Assembly: GCA_037039925.1 (NCBI GenBank)
Contig: JAXRKP010000103.1
Coordinates: forward strand, 451,417-515,416
Source of the DNA: Doris montereyensis
Taxonomy: Eukaryota > Mollusca > Gastropoda > Nudibranchia > Dorididae
Direction of reading: 5' to 3'
Length of the DNA stretch: 64,000 bases
Translations under genes and position numbers: made by a program
Notes under the pieces: generated by a model
What the model was told of the DNA's origin: nothing
Databases searched by the model: none
What the model saw: the letters and a program-made list of their open reading frames with translations, nothing else
Part shown: piece by piece, positions 1 to 11,429 of the stretch
Layout: each line of letters starts with the position of its first letter
Position numbering within the stretch: the stretch's first letter is position 1

Positions 1-109
1 GTCGTTATAGTAGTAGTTACATTAGTCGTTATAGTAGTAGTTATAGTAGTAATGGTAGTCGTAACAGTAGTAGTTATAGTAGTAATTATATAGTAGTTAT
101 AGTAGTAGT

Positions 110-180
<71 letters not shown>

Positions 181-201
181 CATGTAGTAGATCTAGTACT
201 T

Positions 202-234
<33 letters not shown>

Positions 235-270
235 GCAGCAGTGGCAGCAGTGGTAGTCGCAGCAGCAATA
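1..270. repeat. Trinucleotide microsatellite (AGT)n and (CAG)n
   Basis: An interrupted GTA/GTT array becomes a pure AGT run near 109-178, then a CAG run near 203-231. The Leu-rich minus-strand reading of this stretch is only the translation of the repeat. It is cut by the window edge, so its full length is unknown. Confidence 0.95.
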
Positions 271-481
271 TAAATGCTCCCATTTCAGACGTTGGAGAGG
301 TCGGGCTTGAAAAGCACATCCCAGACCAAACCAGACAACACTACCTTTGTAGTTTCGTGAAAACACAAAGAAAGCAACGCCACCCCACCACAGTTCCTAC
401 AATTTTGGGTTGTCGTTCTACCGACACAATGCTAGAACGTCTACTTGTAACAGTAAGCAAGCGCGTTATCTATCGCTTGGG

Positions 482-590
482 GTGAGGAGGAGGAAGAAGA
501 TGAGGAGGAGGAGGACGACGCGGAGGAGGAGGAAGATGAGGAGGAGGAGGAGGAAGATGAGGAGGAAGGGAGGCGGAGGAGGAGGGGAGC
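482..590. repeat. Purine-rich (GAG)n / (GGA)n tract
   Basis: About 110 bases of almost pure purine on the + strand, built from GAG, GGA and GAAGAT words. The Arg/Lys/Glu-rich reading through it reflects composition, not a gene. Confidence 0.9.
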
Positions 591-689
591 AACTATCTGT
601 TTAAACAACCGATCAGTTTATCAAGTTGGTGCATTTAAGGCATTTGAGACAGAGGAGAATAATAATATAGACTCACAAGCGCTCGGATC

Positions 690-803
690 AATTTCACTGC
701 AGTTTGTCCCGTCCATCACATGTGGTGATCTCGGGGTGATTTAAGAGGAAACAGTAACATGAAAGATGAATGAAAGAGGAGAGGAAAGACGTTGGCCCTA
801 CCT
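690..803 (-). mobile_element. SINE-like repeat family A, copy
   Basis: On the + strand it runs from the shared tail (cccgtccatcaca, then gtggtgatctcggggtg) through aagaggaaacagtaacatga and gtgaaag-type words to a gttggccctacc end. It is assigned to the minus strand because family B, which shares this tail, carries tRNA promoter boxes that fix the direction. It is recognised only by similarity to the other copies in this window. The 400 bases after it show nothing else. Confidence 0.75.
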
Positions 804-1296
804 TCATATAAATTCCATTCCGACAGACGCCGACAGAGACAGAATCAGGAAATGATTGCGACGAGTTATATCTGTACACATATAACAAGCATACCCAGAC
901 ACAATGGTGGATTTTGACGACATTTTTGCAAATAAAAACGATCTGGGGGGTATTTAAAAGCCTGTTTGCAAAACATGGTTACTTTGGTGGTCTATCAATA
1001 GAGCCTTTGGCGAACAAAGATCGACCAACTCATAATTATACAATATGTACATAGATTATATTAACAAACTAATTATATATTTGCGGACTTTATTTTGCGT
1101 TTCATGCAGTCAGACTAGGCTCTCAAAAGGCTGAACAGATGGTGCTCAAACTTCAACACCACTTTCGTGTATTATCGATACATTTATGCATATCTTTAAT
1201 TTGAGAAGCATTCTTTCTTTAAAATGGCATTTTATACCGCCGAAATTCACACGTTTCGGCCATTCTATTTGCGATTGCCACCTAAACCCAGCCATA
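804..1296. other. Unassigned AT-rich intergenic or intronic DNA
   Basis: No coding, RNA or repeat signal stands out. The sequence is unique at the scale of this window. Confidence 0.5.
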
Positions 1297-1397
1297 CACA
1301 GAGCCTAACTCATAGCCATACACAGAGCCTAACTCAGAGCCTAACTCAGAGCCTAACACAGAGCCTAACACAGAGCCTAAACCAGAGCCTAACCCAG
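1297..1397. repeat. 12-bp minisatellite, about 8 copies
   Basis: The unit is cagagcctaact with small changes (cataccag and acacag variants at the left edge). Because 12 is a multiple of 3, one + frame reads a Ser-Leu-Thr-Gln repeat; this is not good evidence of a gene. Confidence 0.92.
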
Positions 1398-1529
1398 AAA
1401 CCGCGCCAAAGGTCGGCCATTATGAGTCAGTCGTTCTGTCGTTCAAGCTGAAGTAACAACCATTGACTTCAAGACATCCGCTGACACTTCAACATCGTCA
1501 TTGTCACTTCAATTTCCAACGCAGATAAA

Positions 1530-1780
1530 GACAAACAGTGAGGCAAGGGGCATGTCGGAAGTTAATGTAATGACACAAGTTAATATGATATGAAAGCCCC
1601 AAAGGAACAAAGATGAGACAAACACAAGGAATAGACAGAAGAAAAAAATCCTGGCCACCATGGAGAACGAACCCGCGACCTCTGCGTCGGCTTCCCTCGC
1701 CTCGCTATGAAAAGAAAGCGTGCTACCAACCGAGCTAACTACGCTCCCTGTTTGTTCCTATGGGGCTTTCATATTATCAA
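1530..1780 (-). mobile_element. tRNA-headed element family C, foldback copy
   Basis: On the minus strand a tRNA-like head starts near 1752, with an A-box-like stretch tagctcggttggtag and a B-box-like ggttcg near 1672. It is followed by a T-rich linker and a tail containing ctttcatat and tgcctcactgtttgtc near 1540. The same tail words occur at 63831-63893 after another head. Beyond the head, 1749-1780 carries part of that tail inverted, so tgaaagcccc (1591) faces ggggctttca (about 1762). The copy can therefore fold on itself. It could be a SINE inserted beside an inverted partner, or a MITE carrying a tRNA-like promoter. Confidence 0.75.
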
Positions 1781-2009
1781 CTTCAATTTCTACCGACTCC
1801 TGTGCCACAAGTTTTAATAAACCAATCTATTGCGATTTAATTGCCTATATAAGTTCTATTTTCATTTTATGTTCTACCGATTCTATATTTATATGATCCC
1901 TTGATCTGGATTTTATATCTAGATATAGGCCTGATAAAAAGCTGTATCAATATCTATGGATTTATCTCGACCTAGATTCTAGAATTATTATTTTATATCT
2001 AGATCTAGG

Positions 2010-2706
2010 TCTAGCTAGAGATCTAATAAATAGATTTACATGTGAAAATCTAGAGATATAATGAATAGATCTACATGTGAAAATCTAGAGATATAATGAA
2101 TAGATCTACATGTGAAAATCTAGAGATATAATGAATAGATCTACATGTAAAGATCTAGAGATCTAATAAATAGATTTACATGTGAAGATCTAGAGATCTA
2201 ATAAATAGATTTACATGTGAAGATCTAGAGATCTAATAAATAGATTTACATGTAAAGATCTAGAGATCTAATAAATACATTTACATGTGAAGATCTAATA
2301 AATACATTTACATGAGATCTAATAAATACATTTACATGTGAAAATCTAGAGATATAATGAATAGATCTACATGTAAACATCTAGAGATCTAATAAATAGA
2401 TTTACATGTGAAGATCTAGAGATCTACTGAATAGATCTCCACGTGAAGATCTAGAGATCTAATAAATAGATCTACATGTAAAGATCTAGAGATCTAATAA
2501 ATAGATTTACATGTGAAGATCTAGAGATCTAATAAATAGATTTACATGTAAAGATCTAGAGATCTAATAAATAGATCTACATGTAAAGATCTAGAGATCT
2601 AATAAATAGATCTCCACGTGAAGATCTAGAGATATAATAAATAGATTTACATGTGAAGATATAGAGATCTAATAAATAGATTTACATGTGAAGATCTAGA
2701 GATCTA
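2010..2706. repeat. 35-bp minisatellite rich in AGATCT, about 19-20 copies
   Basis: Each 35-bp unit holds gatctagagatctaataa, then atagatttacatgtgaa or the variant atagatctacatgtaaa. BglII-type AGATCT and XbaI-type TCTAGA palindromes recur in every unit, and the tttacatgtaaa variant is a perfect 12-bp palindrome. One unit near 2290-2330 is shortened. The AT-rich lead-in at 1810-2010 already contains the same words. Confidence 0.95.
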
Positions 2707-2710
2707 CTAC

Positions 2711-3150
2711 TACTACTATCTTTCATGGAGTCCCTGCGACTTAATTTCCATAGAAGCTGAATGAGGCGAGTTATGGAAGGAATTCCGTAGTCGGGTACCG
2801 ATAGTTTTCATTATTGTTTCTTGAGGGAGTTCTTCGGATTCTAAAAGCCAGTAGAGTTAATACAACAAATGTGTGAACTAACATGAGGCTGATTGGTAAA
2901 CACTGCCAATTCGGTTAGTTACTCTTTTTGTTGTCGACATGTCAACCTACTCAGCTTGAACAATGTACTGTATTATAAAAAGATCGAGATGCTACAACGG
3001 ACAGGAGTCAAGACTTCACCATGTGTCAATAGAAGGTCGAAAATCAATAATATCGGACGAAGAGACGTGGCGCGCAAATAATAATATATGTCAATGTAAG
3101 TCTGTCTGTCTGTCTGCCTGCCCGCCCGCCCCGTCCCGTCCCCCCCTCCT

Positions 3151-3154
<4 letters not shown>
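2711..3154. other. Unassigned sequence between arrays
   Basis: No convincing gene. The open frames here are short and read into the following CT tract. A short tctg run sits near 3101-3120. Confidence 0.5.

Positions 3155-3188
<34 letters not shown>
3155..3188. repeat. (CT)n microsatellite
   Basis: An uninterrupted CT run preceded by a C-rich stretch (3119-3154). A further short GA tract lies at 3328-3346 after a G9 run. Confidence 0.95.
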
Positions 3189-3191
<3 letters not shown>

Positions 3192-3618
3192 CGGTAAACA
3201 CACCCCAGTCCAAATACCGACCTCCCATTATCACATCACCAACGACCGCCCGTGACACTTCTCTGATACTGACACCGCTGATACTGATAATTGACAAACA
3301 GCAGCTAATGAGTGGAAGGGGGGGGGGAGAGAGAGAGAGAGAGAGTGAGAAGAGATACTAGATAAAAGACAAATCGAAGTGAAAGGTTTTCGATATGACA
3401 GATCTGTGTAGTCGTGTCAATGGTTGACTATCATTATCAGTAGTAGCGTCCACCTGGTCTGCCTACCAATACCATTACCATACACCTGTAACCAACACAC
3501 TGTCCTATCAAACTTCTGACACGGGCATTGACTGTGTGTTGACTCGCAGTGAGTGTGGCGACGGGGGTAAGGCTTTCAGACTTGAGATCAAGTGGTCCCA
3601 AGTTTGGATCCTATCACC

Positions 3619-3782
3619 ACACACACACACACACACACACCTTCCCCCCCCACCCAACCCTCCCTCTTTCGACACAATGCAAAGGGTACGTTGTAATTGT
3701 CTAGCTTGGGAGTAAGAAATAATCTACACCCAGCCTGACGTCCTATCCCGGAGGTGATTATTACACACACACACACACACAC
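3619..3782. repeat. Two (CA)n microsatellites
   Basis: CA runs at about 3619-3640 and 3763-3782 are separated by about 120 bases of unremarkable sequence. Confidence 0.93.
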
Positions 3783-3784
3783 AC

Positions 3785-4850
3785 CACCTTGAGCCAGACC
3801 CCCCCCTCCCGCCCCGGCTGCCTGTCACACTAATTAATGAATACAGTCTACCTCGTGTTTGTGTTTGAATGAGCAGAGCAGATAGATCCCCTGACACGTT
3901 GCTCGTTACGCGGCGGTGTCTAAAAATAGATGCCCCATAAACCACCGTTTATATGTAACCTTTATCGCTGACTCGCAGACCAAATTATAAACAAGTACAA
4001 AAATAAATAATACACGTGTCAATAATAAAACGGCATGGGTACAATGAGAACAGAAATCTTGCAATCTTAGCAGGCAGACAGACTTCTGAAATATATTTTT
4101 AAAACAAGACCTCTCTCCTTCCCTTTTTTTAAAATCTTTTTCATTACTTTTTCTATTTTTGAAAAACCGCCGCGAGAGCTTCACACATTCCGACGACCTT
4201 GATGTGTCAACGAGTAACAACATGTCGACACACACCCCACACACCAGGTCTGAACTACTAGGATGAAGGGGGAGGAGAGGTCCATCCATATGCTTACACA
4301 CCATGATAAGAGGGCGAAAGGGGGGGGGGGGGCGGGCGTCAGGCTATGATGAAGGTAGCCCTGGCGTCCCGCCAAAAGCAGCCTAAAGTAAAACCCATAC
4401 ACCACCAAACTGCACTGCTTGCTGTTGTTCCTGGTAACATAGCAGCTCTCTAGCCCTGTACAAACTCGCCAGTCAGCCAGTAAAGTTGAGTTTAGTTGAG
4501 TGGAGCCAGCCAGCCCCTCCTCTGCTCTGCTCAGCCTTTTACCATCACCGCCATGTCCTACTGACAGCCACTCTTGGAAACGGGCCACATTTTTTTTTTT
4601 TTTATTACACATGTACTAGGTGATCTAGATCTATATCTAGTATTATTATCTCCGCGAAGAGGACGACGACGAAGGCTTTTCATGGGCTTTTGTAAATATA
4701 ATATTATTTGAAACACACGGTCGTAAGAGAGATTGGGAGCAGAGGAGACAGACAGTGAAAGAGATAGACAGGCAACAGAGAGAAAGACAGACCGAAACAT
4801 GACACACAAAAAGAAAGAGAAGCAGATAGAGAGACGAGAGAGAGAGAGAG
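3785..4850. other. Unassigned sequence with G-run and T-run
   Basis: It contains a G12-type run at about 4320-4332 and a T run at about 4590-4602, with no recognisable gene. Minus-strand open frames of up to 143 codons cross it, but they show no domain and are composition-driven. Confidence 0.5.
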
Positions 4851-4854
4851 CATG

Positions 4855-4855
4855 C

Positions 4856-4882
<27 letters not shown>
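4855..4882. repeat. (GT)n microsatellite
   Basis: A GT run follows directly on a short GA tract (4834-4850). Confidence 0.93.
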
Positions 4883-4886
<4 letters not shown>

Positions 4887-5284
4887 CTTGCTGGACGGAT
4901 AGACGTGTATTGTACTCATGTCTGCCCCGTTGAGGCGCGAGATGCAGAGCACAGAATCAGAAACATTATCAGGACACCCGTCTGCCTACAAGACAATGTG
5001 GCTATAAATAACGGCAATACTTCCGCAGACAAATTCTCCACAATTACCAACCCAACCACTGCACAACGTAAGGATCTGCGAATTCTAATCTTTTAACGGG
5101 ATTTTTCTTTTAAATTCAACTGCTGCTTACTCACCAAACATATTTTTTACAAATGGAACAAGCGGCGCAAATCAATACCTCAGAAGTTGCTGGCGAGAGA
5201 GCCTTCTCATCTTTCGCCCCGTGTGGAACTAGATCTATGCACATAACGTTAAGACAACCAGCCACAGTAACCGCATTGAAGATA

Positions 5285-5315
5285 GAGAAACAGAGATAGA
5301 GAGATAGAGAGAGAC

Positions 5316-5370
<55 letters not shown>

Positions 5371-5381
5371 CAGACAGAGAC

Positions 5382-5422
<41 letters not shown>

Positions 5423-5495
5423 GACAGAGAGAGAGACAGAGACAGACAGAGAGAGAGAGACAGAGAGAGAGACAGAGAAGAGAGAGAAAGAAAGA
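5285..5495. repeat. Compound (GA)n/(GACA)n microsatellite
   Basis: About 200 bases of GA and GACA words. All three minus frames are open through it and read Ser/Leu/Cys repeats, as expected for a stop-free CT repeat. Confidence 0.95.
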
Positions 5496-5770
5496 GCATA
5501 GAACAATAGTGAACACCAAAACTTCTTGAACACAATATCAACAAAAATAAAGAAACTAACACTGACACTGTCACTGTCAAAGTGCAAACGAATCCCACAG
5601 TCGCAGCTACAATCACCACACACAAAACAATACCAATTGTGTCAATCAACTACTTACGATAATAATACGCTTCACTCTTAGCTAGGCCCTTACTTTACTC
5701 TACTTAACTATTGATAACGTAGTCTGTCCGACACGTACGCTACGACCAAATTTCGAAACACTCGACATTA

Positions 5771-6592
5771 TGAACCGGTATCATTTTGGCCGTTAATAAT
5801 CATTTTGGCCGTTAATAATCAATATGGCGTTCATATGCTACATTATGAACCGATATCATTTTGGCCGTTAATAATCAATATGGCGTTCATATGCTACATT
5901 ATGAACCGATATCATTTTGGCCGTTAATAATCAATATGGCGTTCATATGCTACATTATGAACCGATATCATTTTGGCCGTTAATAATCAATATGGCGTTC
6001 ATCGGTATCATTTTGGCCGTTAATAATCAATATGGCGTTCATATGCTACATTATGAACCGATATCATTTTGGCCGTTAATAATCAATATGGCGTTCATAT
6101 GCTACATTATGAACCGATATCATTTTGGCCGTTAATAATCAATATGGCGTTCATATGCTACATTATGAACCGGTATCATTTTGGCCGTTAATAATCAATA
6201 TGGCGTTCATATGCTACATTATGAACCGGTATCATTTTGGCCGTTAATAATCAATATGGCGTTCATATGCTACATTATGAACCGATATCATTTTGGCCGT
6301 TAATAATCAATATGGTGTTCATCGGTATCATTTTGGCCGTTAATAATCAATATGGCGTTCATATGCTACATTATGAACCGATATCATTTTGGCCGTTAAT
6401 AATCAATATGGCGTTCATATGCTACATTATGAACCGGTATCATTTTGGCCGTTAATAATCAATATGGCGTTCATATGCTACATTATGAACCGATATCATT
6501 TGGCCGTTAATAATCAATATGGCGTTCATATGCTACATTATGAACCGGTATCATTTTGGCCGTTAATAATCAATATGGCGTTCATGTGCTAA
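5771..6592. repeat. 56-bp satellite array with a 320-bp higher-order unit
   Basis: Each 56-bp unit contains tatcattttggccgttaat, aatcaatatggcgttcatat and gctacattatgaaccg. A 40-bp short unit, missing atgctacattatgaac, occurs at about 5998-6010 and again at about 6318-6330. They are 320 bp apart, which equals five full units plus one short unit. Units alternate between ccgatatc and ccggtatc. The repeated 72-codon + frames starting at 5917 and 6237 are a by-product of the array. Confidence 0.95.
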
Positions 6593-6604
6593 CACAGACT
6601 TTCT

Positions 6605-7641
6605 GGTTTTGATTCGAATTAATTTTACCTTGTCCACCAAATGCTCCGATCTCTCAGTGAGTGAAATCAGAGGAAATAGCAAGATAAAAAAAGAGAGATA
6701 TTTATATATGTAATGAAAAAGAAACAGCAAGATATAAAAAAAAAAAGAGAGAGATATTTATAAAAATGAAAAAGAAACAGCAAGATAAAAAAGAGAGATA
6801 TTTATATATGAAATGAAAAAGAAACAGCAAGATGAAAAAAGAGAGAGAGATTTATATATGAAATGAAAAAGAAACAGCAAGATGAAAACAGCAAAATAAA
6901 AAAAGAAAGAGATATTTATGTATGAAATGAAAAAGAAACAGCAAGATAAAAAAAGAGATATATTTATATATGAAATGAAAAAGAAAAGGCAAAATAAAAA
7001 AAGAGAGAGATATTTATATATGAAAGCAGGATAAAAGAGAGAGAGAGAGATATTTATATATGAATGAAAAAGAAACAGCAAGATAAAAAAGAGAGAGATT
7101 TATATATGAAAGCAAGATATAAAAAAAAGAGAGATATTTATATATGAAATGGAAAAAGAAACAGCAAGATAAAAAAATATATATTTATATATGAAAGCAG
7201 GATAAAAAAAAATATATATTTATATATGAAATGAAAAAGAAACAGCAAGATAAAAAAAGAGAGATTTATATATGAAATGAAAAAGGAACAGCAAAATAAA
7301 AAAAGAGAGAGATATTTATATATGAAATGAAAAAGAAACAGCAAGATAAAAAAAGAGAAAGATATTTATATATGAAAGCAAGATAATAAAAAAAGAGAGA
7401 GAGAGAGAGAGATATTTATATATGAAATGAAACAGAAACGGCAAGATAAAAAAAGAGATAGATATTTATATATGAAAGCAAGATATAAAAAAGAGAGATA
7501 TTTATATATGAAATGAAAAAAGAAACAGCAAGATAAAAAAGAGAGAGATATTTATATATGAAAGCAGAATAAAAAAAGAGAGATATATTTATATATGAAA
7601 TGAAAAAGAAACAGCAATGACGTAGGACCAACCAACAACGT
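6605..7641 (-). mobile_element. SINE-like family A copy expanded by an internal array
   Basis: The left part (6605-6690) has the family tail, with attaattttaccttgtccac and a gatctctcagtg-type motif. The right part (7613-7641) has the other end, gacgtaggaccaaccaac. Between them lies an array of the element's own middle, gaaacagcaagat. The two ends flanking an amplified core imply that the array grew inside one copy. Confidence 0.75.
6690..7612. repeat. Minisatellite of about 45-55 bp, some 18 copies, derived from family A
   Basis: Units contain aaatgaaaaagaaacagcaa, a poly-A/GA stretch and atatttatatatg. Length varies in the A, GA and TA runs, and some units lack the aaacagc part. The minus-strand Phe/Leu-rich frames are translations of the array. 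Confidence 0.93.
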
Positions 7642-7734
7642 TGTTGGGTTTGGTTAATATCGTACAATAAAATGTTTTTTTTGTTTTTTTGTTATTACAA
7701 TTTATCCCGACTACACCACATATACATGCGGTGT

Positions 7735-7895
7735 TCGATTAATTGGTGTTAACCCCATTCACCATTATAGTATTATGTATGCAGGGAGGTCAGGGTCATT
7801 TCAAGAAGAAACAGCATGATGAAACGTCAGCGAAAGGTGGAGAGAAGAAAGGAAAGAAGAATAACCTAACCAACAGCGCCCGACAATAACCCATA
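7735..7895 (-). mobile_element. SINE-like family A copy
   Basis: It shows the tail (taaccccattcaccat, gtcagggtca), the middle (gaagaaacagcatgatgaaa) and the end (aacagcgcccgacaataac). This is a nearly full-length but diverged copy. Confidence 0.7.
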
Positions 7896-7980
7896 ATATG
7901 AAATGGTTATCTCATCCCAATTAAGATGACAAGATTGAAAAGATGAAAGACGTGAGTGAAAGAGAGAAAGGACAAGAATA

Positions 7981-8405
7981 AAATATTGAAATGAACATCT
8001 ATCCCACATACAAGATGACAAGAATGATAATATTGAAATGAACATCTATCCCACATACAAGATGACAAGATTGATAATATTGAAATGAATATCTATCCCA
8101 CATACAAGGTGACAAGAATGATAATATTGAAATGAATATCTATCCCACATCCCACATAGATGACAAGAATGATAATATTGAAATGAACATCTATCCCACA
8201 TACAAGATGACAAGAATGATAATATTAAAATGAACATCTATCCCACATACAAGATGACAAGAATGAAGGATATCCCATATGACAAGAAGGATAATATTGA
8301 AATGAACATATATCCCACATACAAGATGACAAGAATGATAATATTAAAATGAACATCTATCCCACATACAAGATGACAAGGAAGGATAATATTGAAATGA
8401 CCATG
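7981..8405. repeat. 47-bp minisatellite, about 9 copies
   Basis: Each unit contains gataatattgaaatgaaca, tctatcccacatacaagatg and acaagaat. Some units near 8150 and 8265 are shortened or carry an extra cccacat. The lead-in at 7905-7975 has family-A-like words, so this array may also stem from a copy; that is uncertain. Confidence 0.93.
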
Positions 8406-8879
8406 ATTCGTATCTATAACCAGTGGGTAGCGGATAAAGATTACAAACTAATTTTAATCGAAAATAAGACGCTCCACTGACTTTCCACATCACAAACACG
8501 TAGTTAGCCATTAAAAAATAAGGCTAAAATGCCGTCGTCGTCATTTCAATACGGGTTATTTTCCGCGTTACACAAAGCGAGACTGCACACACCAAATCGG
8601 GATTTCCACAGGCTACAACCGCCACGCCTGGGAGATCACGAATAAGCCAAAGCAAACAATAACAACTAGTAATATTTATTAATAAAAGAAATATGATAGG
8701 CATACCTGTGTAAAGCGAACACGTCTGGGGTGAAATTATCGTTAGTTTGTTTGTTGTTGTTGTTAGGGGGTTCTTTTCTTTCTGTGGTAAGTGGGGTGGG
8801 TGGGTGTGTGTGTGTGTGAAATGAAAGAAGAAGGGCCTACCATGACCCCCGCCCAACCACCCACACAACAATAGTAATA
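8406..8879. other. Unassigned sequence with GT and C-rich bits
   Basis: A short GT run lies near 8799-8816. No gene or repeat family is recognised. Confidence 0.5.
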
Positions 8880-9124
8880 GATGTGGTGACAGCAACAGAA
8901 GCAGTAGAGGCAACATTGTGGTGGTAGTATTGTGGGGTTGTGGTGGTAGTATTGTGGGGTTGTAGTAGCAGCAGCAGTGACAGCTGTAGCAGTAACAACA
9001 ACACAGTAAACGAACAAGAATAGCAGTCTCAGTAACAGCATACCATCAGCAGTAACAGTAACAGGAATAGCAGTGACAGCAGCAGCAGTAGTAACAACAG
9101 CAGCATCAGTAACAACAGTAGTAA

Positions 9125-9207
<83 letters not shown>

Positions 9208-9640
9208 ACAGCTTAACAGCAGAGTATTGTGGGGTTGTAGTAGCGGCAGCAGTAGTAGCAGTAACAACAACGCAGTAAACGAACAAGAATAGCAGTCTCA
9301 GTAACAGCATACCATCAGCAGTAACAGTAACAGGAATAGCAGTGACAGTAGCAGCAGTAGTAACAGCAGCAGCAGCAGTAACAACAGTAGTAATAGTAGT
9401 AGTAACAGCTTAACAGCAGCAGTCTTAGAAACAGTGACAACAGCAGTAGTAGTAACAGCAGAAATGCAGCAGTATCAGTAACAGCAGCAGCATCAGAAAC
9501 AGCAGCAGTAGTAACAGCATAACAGCAGCAATAACAGTAACCTCATCAAACACAATAACAGTAACAACAGGAGTACCAGTAGCAGCATAACAGCAGTAGT
9601 AGTCACAACATAACAGCAGCAGCAGCACCAATAAAAGCAA
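8880..9640. repeat. Trinucleotide (CAG/GTA/AAC)n region with a 269-bp duplication
   Basis: The region is made of agcagt, aacagc and agtagt words with a long pure AGT run at about 9118-9205. A block containing aacgaacaagaatagcag occurs at about 9009 and again at about 9278, and the flanking words match in the same order. This implies a tandem duplication of about 269 bp. The poly-Leu and Cys/Val frames on the minus strand are repeat translations. Confidence 0.93.
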
Positions 9641-10349
9641 CAAAAATCCCGCTGTTGTAGCAGAAGTAAATAATTTAAATAACATAACATCAAAAGAAGA
9701 TCCTTTACCCAACGCAGCGCTTCGAGTGCGATTGGCTGGAAAACACTGCTGTAACACGACGAAGTCACCGGGAGGGGGGGGAAATCAGAGCTGGCTGACC
9801 ACCATGGGTAAAGTCAGAACAGCTAAAAACAACTAGAAGACTTGTGTCATACACATAATAATATGCACATACACAGGCCACCACCAATTCTCACAGGCCC
9901 AGGTAGGCAAGGTAAATGGACGTGTGACGTGGCCAGATTGGTACATGTACTAGTACTAGTACTACAATCACACCAGGCTCAGGTCGCATCGAACGACAAA
10001 ACGACGACGTACCTGAAGATAACCAACCGGCAACCAGTCCACAAATATCTAGATCTTTTTTCTCCCTCCGCCGGTGTAATGCATTGTGCAACACACTTGC
10101 CAACATACAAAACCTCTTGCGATCCCACTCCTCTCCCCCCCCTCACACACACACACACATTAGACACAAAATACATGAAGACACATACGACAGACGGACG
10201 GACGGACGGACGGACGAACACACAGGTGGATACTATTCTCTAAAGAGGGAGTGTTATCATCACTGATAACGTCGAACGCCCCACAAACCAAATAACCAAC
10301 AAGCTGACACGGAGACGGAGATATGACTTCTGATAATGGCAGAATTTGA

Positions 10350-10625
10350 TTTTGACTTTATCCCATCCACCACTACGGGTGATCGGGGATGGGATTTACG
10401 GATTGTCCAGTAAACCGCCGAGGGATCCTTAATGTGCCCAAAGTGTTGTGATATGCACATGGGACCTCCTTGTTATCGTCCGTCTCCGATGGGATTCTGT
10501 GTCATTGGGGGGGGGGGACGCGAGAAAATCTTACAGCCGTCGGGGCTTGAACCCAAGATCTTTCCGTTGAGAGGCCGACGCCTTGCTCCTCGAGTACCCG
10601 AGTGCCTCGATAAAGGGATATACCA
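10350..10625 (-). mobile_element. tRNA-derived SINE family B copy
   Basis: On the minus strand the head carries a B box that fits the tRNA consensus (gggttcaagccccg, about 10541-10556), preceded by cctctcaacggaaag. The centre has cgtccgtctccgatggga on the + strand (10478-10495). The tail on the + strand is tatcccatccaccac, then gggtgatcgggg. A G10 run (about 10507-10516) interrupts it. The A box is eroded here. Confidence 0.85.
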
Positions 10626-10639
10626 CCGCCATGGCACGA

Positions 10640-11190
10640 AACACACGCAAGTAAATGACTGACACACACACACACACACACACACACACAAGTAAACCAT
10701 AACGAGACACATCTTCGTGATAACAAAAGCAGCCACACATCTCTTCCTCCCTCCCCCCCCTCTCCCTTTTTTCTACCAGTGGCAGCCTCCAACCGCCCCA
10801 CTTAGCAATTGGACGTCACACTGCCTGTGTCTTCCTTCATAGCAACTGACAGTGTGTTTGTTTCATTGAAATCGACCCCGTCCACCATACAAACGCACAT
10901 TTCTTGACTACAGGGTGCATGTCAGCGCAGTAATTGGGAATTGATATCGCGTGTTCTTCATACTGACTGACCAAAATATGTGCGCATTGTGTGTCTGTGT
11001 GTGAGTATACATGTGTGAGTGTGTTTATGTGTGTTAATGACTTCCCAATACAACTTGTGGACAAATAAATACACGACCGACCAGGTAACACAAGGGACAA
11101 TGTGTTCCAACAGGAGGCAGTGACTGCTAAAATAATCCCGGTCGTGTGGAATACCGCGGTCAATCTCTAGCCGATCGCGAAAAGAGGAGG
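10640..11190. other. Unassigned sequence with a (CA)n run
   Basis: A CA run lies at about 10662-10690. The rest (10690-11190) has no recognised gene. A family-A-like fragment, attgaaatcgaccccgtcca, occurs near 10865. Confidence 0.5.
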
Positions 11191-11194
11191 GGAG

Positions 11195-11195
<1 letters not shown>

Positions 11196-11227
<32 letters not shown>
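11196..11227. repeat. (GA)n microsatellite
   Basis: A pure GA run. Confidence 0.93.
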
Positions 11228-11230
<3 letters not shown>

Positions 11231-11429
11231 GAGGAGCAACAGACAGGCAGTCAGAGAGACCATCTCCAACGCTGATCATTACCATAATTACTCCTTGTTA
11301 GGGTCAGACTATTGACTCACGACTCTGGCAACTGGTGGACATGTCTCAGCTCATTAGACGTCCATTAACACCTTTTGTCTTTTGTCGCACAGCTAGAGAA
11401 CACAGGCACAGCACCACTGCCACTGCTCA

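Noticed and set aside
1654..1752. Functional tRNA gene (minus strand)
   Set aside because: It has A- and B-box-like parts, but the head continues into SINE-type tail sequence and the cloverleaf ends do not pair.
5153..5302. 50-codon + strand frame beginning MEQAAQINTSEVAGERAF
   Set aside because: Its composition looks plausible for a protein, but it is short, runs into a GA microsatellite and has no recognised match.
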